The notes: a model not told the origin generated them from the letters alone. DNA of 64,000 bases from Litoditis marina (GCA_964036275.1 OZ038434.1:24225413-24289412); one strand, 5' to 3'. Counted from the first letter of the stretch, positions 1 to 11,880 are shown. Translations and numbers: made by a program.

Positions 1-120
1 GTTGTTTTGAAGAGGACTGACATTTTTGCAATGACCTTCTCGAAAACTGATATTTGTTCACCTTGCCTGGCCGCTGAGCCCGAGGGGACGCAATGTACTG
101 CGATACTATAGGTTTTGTCA

Positions 121-251
121 AACCGTGGTGGGATGTACGATTGATTTTGTAAGGGGCGGGGTTTGGCGAGGGGCCAGCCAGTCTGCGTATCATTGATCTA
201 CACACTATCTCTCACCCTATCCCGTCTTTATGGGGAAAATGGCGACTATAC
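121..251 (+). mobile_element. Dispersed repeat, family L
   Basis: Contains AAGGGGCGGGGTTTGGCGAG, GTCTGCGTATCATTGATC and TTATGGGGAAAATGGCGAC. Inverted copies lie at 13,317-13,515, 14,080-14,265 and 32,292-32,490. No coding capacity is visible. Confidence 0.6.
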
Positions 252-419
252 ACGCTCTCCTTATCACACCCAGTTTTCTAACCCATTTTTACGCGAGCAC
301 ACTTTTTCGGTGGTACATTGTGGTCTTGCGAAACCCCCTCAACCGTGATACTGCACATTCTCACATGTCACACGTGTTTTTCACCTGTCACGTGTCACGT
401 GACCACTCCTTAAACTCAC

Positions 420-2024
420 TCCGTTGTAGTGGAAAAGTGGTAGAATGGCACGAAATCCATGACGGAAATATCGATTTTCTTCTCCGCTTCGTCCATAATT
501 CGCACGATTTCGCCCAATTCGCTGTCGCGGCCTTTTTCACGCATCACGTCGGGAGAAATCTGGAGAAATTGTTATTAATGATTGATTCAGCAAAATCAAT
601 AAACTTAAATCTGGTCTAACTATCGACTGATTCTATCGACCGAAAAAAAATTAGAGTTAATACGAAGTTATTAAATCATCGTTGTAGTTTGAAAACTAAC
701 GGGTTCGGGCGTGGAAATGTGTACTGTTTACAAAGTTTAGAAACAATCCAGATTTAAATATATTTCATAAAAGTGACAAGTAACCCCCTTTCTTAAATGA
801 TACAGTTATTAACGCAACTCCCCTTTGTTTTAATCTACTGTATTTTCGTGATATGACGTAATAATATCTTTTTTTCTTTTCGTCACCTGATTTAGAACAA
901 TGGAATTGTGTCACTTTAATACGGTCTCATGACCTTGGTGTAACTATTTGTCATCACTATTCTTATAGAACTTGGAACTGGTTTTACACCTTTCAATAGC
1001 ACTTTGGCATGTAAACAATGTACTTGTCAAGTGGGTTTTCACGTAAAATGTGCACTTCTCGCGCGTTTTCGAATGTAAAATAGAGTAATTCTCACGTAAT
1101 TGTCACATAAAATGTGTAAACGTGTGTTATCAAGTAAAAAATTGTAAGAACTTACTTCTCACGTGGTTTACACGGAACAGTTCACTTTTCACGTTTTTTT
1201 ACCGTGTTTCGCCAAAAAAAACAATGTACTTCTAACGCGTTTTTTTTCACGTGAACAGTGTCCCTTTCCGAATTTTGCGCTCTCTACGTGAGAAGATGAA
1301 AAAGTATCCGTTACACTCGCTAAATAACGACGAAACAGACTGTTGTTTTCGATTTGAAGCCGTTTTTAGCAAGTTTGCGGTTTATCTAAAAACTGACGAA
1401 ACCGTGATAGACTTTAAACTGTGCTTACACATCAGAAAACAGAAACACCGTGTTGAATTGCAAGTTATACCGTGTGATGGTCACGTGACTAGCACATTAG
1501 GTTGTGAGATTGTGAACTGACTACTATCAGTTTTTACGTCTCACGTGACTAATGTATCTAAATTTGCTGTATTTTTTTTATAATCTCGATTCACGTGTGC
1601 TCATCGCGTGAGGTTTAAAATTTCATTCAGAGCTGCTGTATTTTTGATTTCGGGTGAATTTTCATAGTTGGTTCAACTTCCTAACGCGTTTTCACGTTTC
1701 ATGTGAATGTTTCACTTTTGGATTTTGGGTGAACAGTTTGGAAAACTAACCGCCGTGTGTACTTGGACATTTCCGACCAATAGGCGATTGAGGTGGTTGT
1801 ACGGGAGACGATCCTCGGATACGGTGACGTCACTGTTGGCAGAGTTCCACATGTTGTTGTAGACCTGGAAGGGGAGGGTAGAGGGAGGGAGAGAGAGATA
1901 GAGAGAGAGAGGGGGGGGCGAGAGAGAGAGAGGATAGATAGATAGAGAGAGAGAGGGAGGGGAGAGAGAGGGAGGGAGAGAGAGAATGGAAAATGAGAAG
2001 AGGGGGGGGGGGTGAGAGAGAGTT

Positions 2025-2090
<66 letters not shown>

Positions 2091-2822
2091 GAGAGAGAGG
2101 GAGGGGAGAGGGAGAGAGACGGAGAGAGAGAAGGGAGAAAGAGAGAGGGAAGGGAGAGAGGGAGAGAGAGGGAGAGAAAATATGAGAGAGAGGGAGAGAG
2201 TAGAGAGACCAATAGAGAGAGAGAGGAAGAGAGAGATAGATAGAGAAATAGAGAGAGAGAGAGACAGAAACCAACTAACTTGTTTGAGATCTGCCGCGAA
2301 GCAGGGGCAATCCTTGAACAGCACTCCGAGCTCTCCCTTCTAAAAAAAGAGGAAATTAGTTTTTATAGAAGATTTGATGTAACTCCTCCCTAACTTCCAA
2401 ACTACGGAACGCTCCGAGTAACATGTCATGTAGACCATGATTTTTCAAGTTTCATGTGAAGCGAAAATGTTCCGAAGCAGTAACTTTCCACTGGTAGCGA
2501 TCATTAGAAAGCACGTTTCTAAAACTTTTCAAATAGTGGTTTACTAGAAGTAGGAAAACACGGATTATAGGCCTTGACGGTGTACGTTGCCTATTCATGA
2601 TGTTAGATCGATTTAGACGATGATTTCATTTTACTAGTGAATTTACCTGTTGGAGTGATAAGTAGTCCAAATTGGCCGAGGTTACAAGGGTGTGTTTGTC
2701 ATCTACAATCAACGCCTTCGAGTGTTGGATGACCATTGGTTTGGTATCGAGGGTCCGTCTTTCTAGGGCACCTGAAACATTGGGGTGCGGTTAGGACACG
2801 GTTACTATACCTTCTTTCCGTC

Positions 2823-2899
<77 letters not shown>

Positions 2900-3285
2900 A
2901 TCACCTCCTATCGCTCCAATGCCCACCACTCGCTCCTAATTACTAATTACTACATCACTCTCTCTCTCTCTTTTCTAGGGTTCGTCTCTCTAGGACTCCT
3001 GGAACAGTGGGTTAGGAGAGTTCTCTCTCCCCCCTCTCTTTCTCTGCCACCTACCAATTTGGTGTAGTTTCTCTGCGTCTCTGTACTTCACTGATCTACT
3101 CTCTCCCCCCCCCTCTCTCATTCCATCTTTCTCTCTCTCTCTCTCTCTCTCTACCTCTCCCTTTTCTTCTTTCTATCTATCTCTATCTCCCTCCCCCCTC
3201 TCTTTCTCTGCCACCTACCCAATTGGTGTAGTTCCTCTGCGTCTCTGTACTTCACTGATCTATTCTCTCCCCCCATCTCTCTCAT

Positions 3286-3328
<43 letters not shown>

Positions 3329-4562
3329 CTCTCCCTTTTCTTCTTTCTATCTCTCTCTATCTCCCTCCTCCCTCTCTTTCTCCGCCACCTACCCAATTGG
3401 TGTAGTTCCTCTGCGTCTCTGTACTTCACTGATCTATTCTCTCCCCCCATCTCTCTCATTCCATCTCTCTCTCTCTCTCTCTCTCTCTACCTCTCCCTTT
3501 TCTTCTTTCTGTCTCTCTCTTTCTCCCTTCCCCTCTCTTTCTCTGCCACCTACCCATTTGGTGTAGTTCCTCTGCGTCTCTGTACTTCACTGATCTATTC
3601 TCTCCCCCCATCTCTCTCATTCCATCTCTCTCTCTCTCTCTACCTCTCCCTTTTCTTCTTTCTATCTCTCTCTATCTCCCTCCCCCTCTCTTTCTCTGCC
3701 ACCTACCCATTTGGTGTAGTTTCTCTGCGTCTCTGTACTTCACTGATCTACTCTCTCCCCCTCCCTCTCTCACTCCATCTCTCTCTCTCTCTCTCCCTAC
3801 CTCTCCCTTTTCTTCTTTCTATCTCTCTCTATCTCCCTCCCCCTCTCTTTCTCTGCCACCTACCCAATTGGTGTAGTTCCTCTGCGTCTCTGTACTTGAC
3901 CGAGTCCACCTGGCCACCCACGTCGATAAGTTTGATGTCAACTCCGTCCTCAATTCCTTTTTTGCGAAGAAGTTCGAAGATTTCGTTGCCCTGGAAAAGA
4001 TTGTCTTACTGTAGATTCGGTTTTCTGCTGTGTCTGATCCCATATTGATCGAAAATCGTTACTACTTGAGATGACCTATAGTTACTTCCATATGTACGCC
4101 GCTGTCATACTGTAGTTCTGGTTTTCTGCTGTGTCCCAGGGCGCGCACAGTTCAGTACCTACATCCCGTCCTGCGTCTCCTCAAACAGACGCTATTTCGT
4201 TGCTCTCACGTCAGGATGAGAGTTACGCGAAATAGCACGCGGAGCGAGAGACGCAGGTTCGGATCGAAAAACCGGGTTCAGCCGTACACAGCAGGAAGTT
4301 ATTACTACAGTACCTCTTTGTTTGTTTACAAAGCGGATACAAAAGTAGGTGATCTTTCGGTTTTTGGTAACGGGAGACACTGCAAGTGATACAGCAAAAA
4401 ACCAGTTCACTTTTCAAAATAACAATAGTGATGTCATTACAAGTTTTGTATACTGCAACGATGTGCTGGCGCAGTTTTTGGAGGTCAGCGAAGTGCGAAA
4501 ACAATGTGGTCACGAGACTATGCGGTTGAACCGAATGATATCTCTCTCTCTTTCTCTCTCTT

Positions 4563-4617
<55 letters not shown>

Positions 4618-4721
4618 CGCCTTGTCTCTCTTACTCTGCCTTAGTCTCTTTCTCTACATCTATCATGCTCTCTCTCTCTCTCTATCACTCGTTCAATTTG
4701 TCTCACCCTAACTCTCTCTCT

Positions 4722-4801
<80 letters not shown>

Positions 4802-6065
4802 CTCCCCTATCTCTCTATCTCTGCCCCTCTCTCTCTCTCCCTTCCCTATCTCCAGATCAATCATATAGATCTGGATAAAACCGGCCTACTACCCATATCT
4901 CTCACGGTCATATTCCTAGCTATATCATGTGACATATAGGGCAACCTGATAATAGTCTATATCATTCTAATATCCTGAGCTACAGTAACCTGACTATATT
5001 CAAAACCATAACAACGATATAGTCTACCGTGTACTTCTGGTTGAGCAAGATAGAACGCTACGTTCTTGAACAGGTAAGAAGGTAGAAAGAAAATAGATAG
5101 AAAGAGAGAAGGAGAAAGAGAGAGAGAGAGAAGGAGAGAGAAGACAGAGAGAGAGAGAGAACAAGATAAATTTGACCTACCCTCTTTGCGTACGTCTTCC
5201 TGTACTCCTTGGTGTACTCGGCCGCTCGTAGATTGCTAGAAGAGTCCATGATGAGTACTTCCCGCCGGGCATTCCCGAAAAGGTCCTTGTAAACCTTGTA
5301 GGTATTCCGGAAGTTTAACTGAGAATAGTCGAAACCGGCGAGTTTCTCCGGAAAATCTTCGATTATCTCGAATCTGGAACAAAATGGTTAGAAGGACGAT
5401 GCTCTACATGAAATTTCCCGTTTTTCGGTATAGAACATGGAAAATCAACGTAGTTCACGTGAAATTTCACGTTTTTTGATGTAAGACATGCAAAATATAC
5501 GTAAATATACGTTTTTAAAGTGAAATACAAGTTTACGAAACGTACATTTAAAGAAAAATAGTGTTAAAGGCAACGTACCGGCACGTAGCCTGACACTTTC
5601 TGTCCGAAACTTCTCTTTCTTTCTCTCGAACAGTCTTTGGTACGGTGAATATCAGACCAAGGGAGGCAGAGACAATTATGGCAATAAAAAGGGCGAAAAT
5701 GGGGTACAAGTCACTGAAAATGAAGAAAATAAGTATTTGTATTGTAAAATAGACTTGGTAGCACAATGTAACGTGAATTGAACACTTTGACCATAAACCA
5801 CAGGAAAAGAGCTCAAAAGACGGTTTTTAACACACATTTTTGCGTGAGCAACCAAAATACGTAGTTTTACAGGGAAAGACACGTTTATGCAATGATGAGG
5901 TGAAAAACGTGAACAATGGCCTCTCAGCACACATTTTCGATTGGAAAACTCGGTTTATGGAGAAAATCACGGTACACATCTTTGACATTCTTCTCTGCTG
6001 TCGATATCAAACATTTCCTACCTTTTTCTCATTGGCACCTTGCCAACGCTGATGAGGGAACGCAT
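420..6065 (-). CDS. PLD3/PLD4-like phospholipase D family protein (3' end outside window)
   Basis: Coding exons on the minus strand: 6022-6065 (ATG at 6065), 5579-5713, 5181-5373, 3864-3990, 2647-2771, 2280-2339, 1751-1864, 420-559. All junction phases agree, giving 312 codons before the gene leaves the window. Exon 2 has a hydrophobic signal-anchor (FALFIAIIVSASLGLIF) followed by two Cys. Exon 3 begins FEIIEDFPEKL, like the VESIPE start of the lumenal domain in PLD3. Exon 5 holds the first HKD motif, HSKALIVDD then TSANLD; the usual Gly before SAN is Thr here. Exon 6 reads KGELGVLFKDC, matching the KELGVVMYNC part of PLD3. Exon 8 (ISPDVMREKGRDSELGEI) starts the second half; the second HKD is not in the window. 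Mammalian PLD3/4 are type II membrane proteins acting as lysosomal 5'-3' exonucleases; that activity is only inferred here. Family call is firm; the first exon is less certain. Confidence 0.82.
1010..1260. repeat. Degenerate TCACGT-rich short repeat in a PLD intron
   Basis: A 1.2-kb intron (560-1750) holds many imperfect copies of TTCACGT / AAATGTG spaced 20-40 bp apart, several forming CACGTG. A similar patch lies at 5,400-5,530. No exon was recognised in this intron. Confidence 0.5.
1865..2275. repeat. GA/CT simple-sequence tract
   Basis: About 400 bp of GA-rich sequence with G-runs (GAGAGGGA) fills the PLD intron between exons 1751-1864 and 2280-2339. Read on the gene strand it is a pyrimidine tract running straight into the CCAG acceptor of exon 1751-1864. 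Confidence 0.9.
2825..2900. repeat. CT dinucleotide microsatellite
   Basis: Roughly 35 uninterrupted CT units just upstream of the HKD exon of the PLD gene. Confidence 0.9.
2960..3863 (-). repeat. Tandem array carrying a 36-nt PLD exon tail plus splice donor
   Basis: Five tandem units of about 153-174 bp lie in the PLD intron after exon 3864-3990. Each has CT-rich filler plus a 36-nt copy of that exon's 3' end and its GTAGGT donor. Exon-like blocks: 3707-3742, 3554-3589, 3393-3428, 3219-3254, 3055-3090. All are exactly 36 nt, keep phase 1 at both ends and encode KYRDAEELHQL or close variants without stops. Each is preceded by ATCAG, but the upstream sequence is purine-rich, so the acceptors look weak. 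At 2975-3000 there is also a diverged copy of the start of the next exon (LERRTL). Confidence 0.85.
4141..4270. mobile_element. Degraded MITE, family B
   Basis: Core CCTGCGTCTCCTCAAACAGA and inverted GCGAGAGACGCAGG match the family B elements near 9.5, 19.4 and 26.4 kb; the outer ends are lost. Confidence 0.55.
4541..4860. repeat. CT-rich simple-sequence tract
   Basis: Long TCTCTC runs with interruptions in the PLD intron between exons 3864-3990 and 5181-5373; open frames across it encode only Ser/Leu and are not genes. Confidence 0.9.
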
Positions 6066-6299
6066 TTTGTATGAAAATTTGCTTGAAGAAATGTGTATTC
6101 TTGGGATTTCTGTCTTGTCTTAAAGGCACCGCTAGGTTGCGCCGCGCGATGTCTTTGAATGGCGACGCGTCGCCTAAAAGGGGGCGTGGTCATGTGACGA
6201 GTCGGAACCAGAAATGATATCAGAAAACTGGTTCAACTCGTGATCAGACGTTGAACCATCAAGGGAATTGACGACAAAAACAGCGATCAGGTGCGCAGG

Positions 6300-6720
6300 A
6301 AACGCAAAAAACAGTGATCTACGTCAGAGAACGACCAGAGAGCGTGGGAAAGGAGAGACGCAGAGTTTACGTCACAGAACGACAAGAGAGCGTGGGAACG
6401 GAGAGAATCAGAGTTTACGTCAGAGAACAAAGAGAGAGCATGGGAAAGAAGAAACGCAGAGTTCGGAAAATCTGGGGTGATTTGTTACGTCATATTGGTC
6501 AGAGAAAACGTAGAGAGCATGGGAATGAAGAGACGCAGAGTTCTGGTAATATAGGTAGAGTTGTTACGTCAAATTGGGTATAGAACGACGAGAGAGCGTG
6601 GGGATGGGGAGACGCAGAGTTCTAGTGATCTAGGCCGATATGTTACGTCATTTGGTGAGAGAACACTTATAGATCATGGTAATAGGGAGACGCAGAGGAA
6701 GAGCGTGACCATTGGCTGTC
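6300..6720 (+). repeat. Minisatellite with GAGAGCGTGGGAA units
   Basis: About seven imperfect units of 45-65 bp, each with a CAGAGAACG-like start, a GAGAGCGTGGGAA core and GGAGAGACGCAGAGTT, often followed by TACGTCA. It lies upstream of the PLD gene. Confidence 0.75.
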
Positions 6721-7265
6721 AGACGCAAGTTCTCATCACAAACCGAGGATCTATTCAAACCAAATTTTCAAGTTTTGAAAAATCGCGTTTTGTTTGTTTC
6801 AAAAATTTCGAGTTCTAGTTTGGCTTCAAACACTAATTTATTTGTTGTAGCCAGCGGTACTAAAACCTGGTACACTTGATATATCTTTTACAGTTCTTGT
6901 AGATGACATTACTCTACAACGCATTGTATAGTTGTATACAATTACAACATGTCATGTGATTTGAACTAAGCACAAAACACCATTGACTAACCTATAGAAT
7001 CCACATCTTTTTATCGAAAAGCACATCAACATTTTTCAAATTGAGGTTTTCTGCTTTGTTTCACGTGTTCGCGTGTTCACGTGTAAACGTAGATCCTCGT
7101 ATTCTAGGAACTAAACCTCGTTTTTCAAACAATGAATTAGGATCTTTTTGAAGTATCCTTTTTCCACGTATTTGTACTCTTGCAAATCAGTCAATGTTAT
7201 TGTGGCATATAGTTCCGTTTCGGTCTTTTCATTCCCACGTTGAAAACGTTGCTGGCGAATTACGG

Positions 7266-7380
7266 TATACTGTTAGTCAATTGCACAGTCACGTGAAACA
7301 TGTTATCGTGTAATGACAAAGTGCACGATTCCTCATTAGAATGCTAACTTTACGTGACTAATCAATTTACTTCTAGCATA
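7266..7380. mobile_element. MITE, family F
   Basis: Starts TATACTGTTAGTCAATTG and ends AATTTACTTCTAGCATA, with an internal GTCACGTGAAACATGTT. Relatives at 7,884-8,015, 11,915-12,049 and 21,529-21,668. Confidence 0.6.
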
Positions 7381-7883
7381 TTTTGTGATCTCGTGACGTC
7401 CCCATGATGCCATAGATGATACTCTGTATCACCTGTCCTGGGGTGTTTACAGTTTTTTTCTAAATTTCACATCACTTCCGAATCACCAGTCACGTACTTG
7501 TACTTTTTGCAAATCAGCCAATGTTATTGTGGTCTTTATTTCCGCATAGTTTTGGTCATTGCACTTAGACCACACACGTTGAAAACGTTCCTGACGGGTT
7601 ACGGTAGTTTTTGATCTCGTGACGTCCGCATGATGCCATGAATGTTGATCTTTTCCGTTATATTCATTCGGAACAATAAATATCTGAGTTACAGAATTTA
7701 AATTAAGTTCGAAATTGTCTTAAATCATGGTCGGAACAATTTTGAGTGTGTCGTCTACTGAGCACGAAATTTCAACTGTTTCTCATTTCAAACATTTTCC
7801 GTTGAAGTTTGTTCAATCTCCAACTATGAAATATTCCGGTAGATCGGCGGAATCCTGAAACAATTCCTTCGTATTCTTTCTCC

Positions 7884-8015
7884 TATACTACAAGTCAATT
7901 GAACAGTCACGTAAACTTAGCATTCTAATGAGGCATCGTGAACTTTGTCATTGCACGTTTCTGAGTTCTGCTGTGTTCAACATGTTTCGCGTGACTGTGC
8001 ATTTGACCAGCATTA
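7884..8015. mobile_element. MITE, family F (inverted copy)
   Basis: Inverted relative of the 7,266 element, sharing GCATTCTAATGAGGCATCGT and CATGTTTCGCGTGACTGTG. Confidence 0.55.
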
Positions 8016-8569
8016 TATAACTTTTGCCAAGGTCACCTGTTTTTCGCTACGTGCCTTTGGGCCCAACTATTTTTGTCTATCTCTCAATGATTTATCAAAT
8101 CGGAGAAAGTTTTTTTTAGAACACGGAATGTTTGTGGTGTGACGTTCAAATGATCCAGTTCTATACAGAGTTTGGCGATCTTTTCGCGAAAAAAAAGACA
8201 ACTTAACGATATTTCCGGAGAGAGATTATTGGTGTAAACAACAGTATTGTTCTCTCTTGAAGATAGGTTTTCAAGTTCTGGAAAATGGTAGAAGTATCGC
8301 CAAAGCACAGGGTGGTTGAATCTGTAGTTTGATAAAAGCATTGTTCGTTGTTAGCGAAAAAACAACTTTGTCTGGTGAAAACAATATCATTTGAGAGAGA
8401 TTATTGGTGTAAACAACATTATTGTTCTGTTTTGAAATTGGAATAGATCCGATAAAACCAACGACAAGCGATGAAATAGTCAGGCAAAACGGATAAAGTG
8501 ATTAAACTACAAAAGTAGCTATACTTGCCAAAATGTTGTATACTTGTCGGTCAAGAAAGACAGATCATA

Positions 8570-8690
8570 CGGTATATCTCACTTTGTGCTGTGTAAAAAC
8601 AACGTAGGTACACGCCTAGTTTGGTACAGTGGTTAACTTCCGCGCCTCCCAAACTTTCGGGCCCAGTTCGAGTCTCACATGGGGCGAATA
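8570..8690 (+). mobile_element. tRNA-derived SINE-like element
   Basis: Contains GGTACAGTGGTTAAC (A-box-like) and CAGTTCGAGTCTC (B-box-like) in tRNA spacing, preceded by the ACGGTATATCTCACTTTG leader also seen in the other SINE-like copies. The anticodon and acceptor stems do not form, so it is not a tRNA gene. Confidence 0.5.
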
Positions 8691-8734
8691 TTTTATGAAT
8701 TTGGCACGCGTCCTAATAGGGAATTACTAGGGTG

Positions 8735-9345
8735 GTTAAGGAATTGAATTGAATTGGAATTGGAATTGAAAAGAAATGAAAACCAATTCCGAAGAATTGA
8801 ATTGAATTGGTTTTTGAGTGAAACCAATTCCTAAGAATTGAATTGAATTGAATTGGTTTTGTTAAGAGAAAATCGGAATTGAATTGAATTGGTTTTTGAC
8901 AGCCAGAAAAATAAATGGAATTGAATTGAATTGGTTTTTCTTGAGAATTGGTAAAAAGAATTGGAATTGGTCCGGAATCGATTCAGAATTGAAATTTTAA
9001 ACGTGTTGAAAACGACAGTTTCTTGTTTTGTTCTATTCAGTCTATATGTATTTGTTGTAAAAAGCAACATTACGAACTTTTTTGCAGTAAAAATGCCTTA
9101 AGAGTTGAAATTGGAATTGATTTTTCAAGAATTGGTCGGAATTGGAATTGAATTGAATTGGTTTTTGAAAACATTGAAAGAATTGGAATTGATATTTCGG
9201 AATTTTTCGTGAATTGGTTGGAATAAGAATTGAATTGAATTGGTTTTTGAAAACATTGAAAGAATTGGAATTGAATTTTCGGAATTTTTCGAGAATTGGT
9301 TGGAATTGGAATGGAATTGAATTGATTTTCGGAATTGATTAACCA
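8735..9345. repeat. GAATTG array
   Basis: Two blocks (8,735-8,990 and 9,110-9,345) built from GGAATTGAATTG units alternating with GGTTTTTGA, separated by about 120 bp of ordinary sequence. Units of 50-75 bp recur within each block. Confidence 0.85.
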
Positions 9346-9509
9346 CTCTAGGAATTACGTTGTAGTCTGATCCGCCTCATTTGTGGCGTGATCGAGAAAA
9401 TATCATTTTTGACTTGTAGTTTGATACACAGACACAGCATAATTCACGAACAATTCATCCGATAGCACCGGGGTCAAAGTTTAGCACGCTACAACCTGAG
9501 AACGTGAGA

Positions 9510-9672
9510 ACGTATGCTAGAAGATCCCGACCCGTTCATTCCATTCTGCGTCTCCTCAAACATACGCTATTTTTCTGCTTTCACATCCCGCTGGGATGTC
9601 AGAGACGAGAAATAGTGAGGCGGAGCGAGAGACGCAGGATGGGATGAATGTACCGGGATCTTCTAGCATACT
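9510..9672. mobile_element. MITE, family B
   Basis: Palindromic element with ends ACGTATGCTAGAAGATCCC and GGGATCTTCTAGCATAC, and inner inverted CTGCGTCTCC / AGAGACGCAG arms. Relatives at 19,413-19,574 and 26,371-26,536. Confidence 0.75.
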
Positions 9673-11250
9673 TACTCTGTACTGCCAAAGGTAGTGTGTT
9701 AGTCCGAGTTTTGTTTGTAAATCATACAATTCCGTTTGTTTTGATGTGTAATTCATCTCTGTAATCTTCTTCTCTCTAATAATAGTATAGTATAATTACC
9801 TCTGACACTGCTCCTAATTCAGAGAGTTGTGTATAATATGATTGTATTTTCAGAGGTCTGTTTAGGCTTGTCAATGTTTCTCGATTATTAATTCTTTCTT
9901 CTCAAACAATACATTTTCTTATCGAAAAAACGCCGGACGCATTGTTGAATTCCATTTAGAAAATGAATTATGCATGAGACAGGATTCCACAACAGTTCAA
10001 GACTATAAGCATAACTAAAGTGGCGGACTGATTGATTGAAGTGAAAAAGGGGACCAACTTCAAGTTGTATAGGCGTGCAAACTACAACCACAGAAGGATT
10101 GTAGTTTGAACTCTAAGACTTTTGTTAGAACTGTATTATTTGTATGTATTAGATGTATAATTGTCATTATCGATTCATGTTTCAGAAAAACAGTACATTT
10201 CATCACCTCAATTCATACATTTTCCACACGAAATGACTTTTTGAGGTCAGAAGCAGAATTACAGCAGACTAGATGATTGAAGTGAAGAAGGGGACCAACT
10301 TCACTTTGAATTCGAAGGAAATGTACAAAACGTTGTTAAAGTTTGATCAACATGATCAAAGTACAGAACCGCAAAAACAGAAAGGTCAGGCAACATACAT
10401 CATTCATGCCTGCTTTGAGGTGCTCTGAAGTTAGAAACCGAGTTGTTTACCAAGGTTCGCCAAAAAGTTGTAAATCAAGGTTAAGACAGTTTACCAAGAA
10501 CTTAGTGCACAATTGTGCACAAAACTTTGAGTTCACAACTAGTGACCAATTTGGTGGGGCGAAGCTTGGTAAACAACTCGGTTTTTAACTTCAGAGTGAG
10601 AGACTCTATTCACTAAACAGTGAATCTTTGCTTTCTCTTTCGTATTTGTAGTTTGATCCCTTGTCATTTGAATGGTAATTTGCAATCTCTGTTTGGGCAA
10701 ACACCTGTCTCTCCGTGTTGAAATGTGGTGTCTACCGTTAGTAACCGGAATTAATTTTTAGGGTTACTAAAAAATGAGATTAGATAAAAATTGAATTTCC
10801 GTATTAGGAATCTGTCCGATTTCTGACAAAGCATATACATTGCTTTCATTTCGAATTCATTTTCCCAAGCAATACATTTCATCACCGGAAAAATGTCCAA
10901 ATTAATACACTTTTCTCACGCAAAATGACATTTTAACGAGATTTTGATTTCGATTTCGGAATCGAATTATGCATTAAATCGGGAATCAACAATAGTTCAA
11001 CAATGAAACGAGATGAGTCAGCAGTTTGGTTTCCAACAGAAATAAATGAAGTGTTCTTCGATTCACAAAATCGTCGAAAACGTACTGGGGTCGAACGAAA
11101 ACACAGCAGAATCATAGGGAATGACAATGGCTGAGTTGTAGTTCGAACTATATTGGACGAATCATCTAGAAAAGAACTGTGATCAAACTACAGACACAGT
11201 GGGACCGGGCAACATACACCGTATTGACTCGCTTTGGTATAGGGTTGTTG
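9673..11250. other. Intergenic, no gene recognised
   Basis: AT-rich sequence with repeated GTAGTTTGAwCC / GATCAAACTACA motifs and duplicated GATTGAAGTGAARAAGGGGA blocks (10,035 and 10,272). ORFs are short and lack exon-like splice sites. Confidence 0.4.
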
Positions 11251-11254
11251 TTCG

Positions 11255-11665
11255 AGTTGAAAATTTCGAGTTTCGGAAATTTCGAGTTTTTCGAGTTCGA
11301 GTTTATTGCGTTTCCAAACAAAAACGAGTTTTCGAGTTTCGATTTCAACTCGAAAAACTTGAATTTCGAGTTTCGAGTTTGGTCACTCAGTTTCGGGATT
11401 TTATCGAGACAAAAAATGAGAATGTTCGAAATTGCGAATAAAATGCTGTTAAACGCTCATTCTTCCATTTATGACTTGGAACGAAGCCAAACTCGAAACT
11501 CGAAAAACTCGATCTTTTCGAGTTTTTCGAGTTTCGAGTTATTCGAGTTCTGGAAATTTCGAGTTTTTCGAATTCGAGTTTCTTACGTTTTATAAAAAAA
11601 ACGCAAACTCGAAACACGAAATTTCGAGTTATTTCGCGTTTTTTCGAAATTCGAGTTCACCCTAC
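11255..11665. repeat. TTTCGAGTTTTCGAG array
   Basis: Dense TTCGAGTT units of mixed spacing in both orientations with a less repetitive centre, so it may fold back. Related arrays at 17,465-17,535, 30,280-30,330, 53,190-53,250 and 56,165-56,540. Confidence 0.8.
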
Positions 11666-11749
11666 TTTGGTAGGAGCTATCTCTGAAGTTATTTATTTCT
11701 CTGAAGTTCTATACTCCGAAGAATTGGATTTACTGCGATTAGCAAACTA

Positions 11750-11880
11750 CAAAAGCGAGACAGCAAGTCAGGTCAATGAGGCCGCAGACATTCTGAGACA
11801 TCTGCGGCCTCATTGACCTGCACACTCTCTCGCTTTGGTGGCTGGCTAATTGCAGTACATTGGCGCCAATCGTTATGAGA
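11750..11880. mobile_element. Inverted-repeat element, family M relative
   Basis: AGGTCAATGAGGCCGCAGA is followed by its inverted copy around 11,795-11,822, then TGGCGCCAATCGTT. Better copies at 23,203-23,372 and 50,995-51,165. Confidence 0.6.

Larger units (their letters stand above)
6721..8565. other. Intergenic, duplicated non-coding blocks
   Basis: No gene recognised. Segments near 7,150-7,265 and 7,490-7,610 are related (TGCAAATCAG, CAATGTTATTGTGG, ACGTTGAAAACGTT), as are GATCTCGTGACGTCC at 7,387 and 7,613 and the GAGAGATTATTGGTG blocks at 8,220 and 8,395. Two family F elements lie here. Confidence 0.5.

Noticed and set aside
1712..2343. Long open frames of Ser/Leu or Arg/Glu across GA/CT tracts (also near 2.7, 4.5, 24.8, 25.7, 28, 28.5, 35.4 and 36 kb)
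   Set aside because: They are translations of dinucleotide repeats; only the short non-repetitive ends that match PLD exons were kept.
6300..6720. CRISPR-like array
   Set aside because: Units are imperfect and spacers are not unique; eukaryotic minisatellite.
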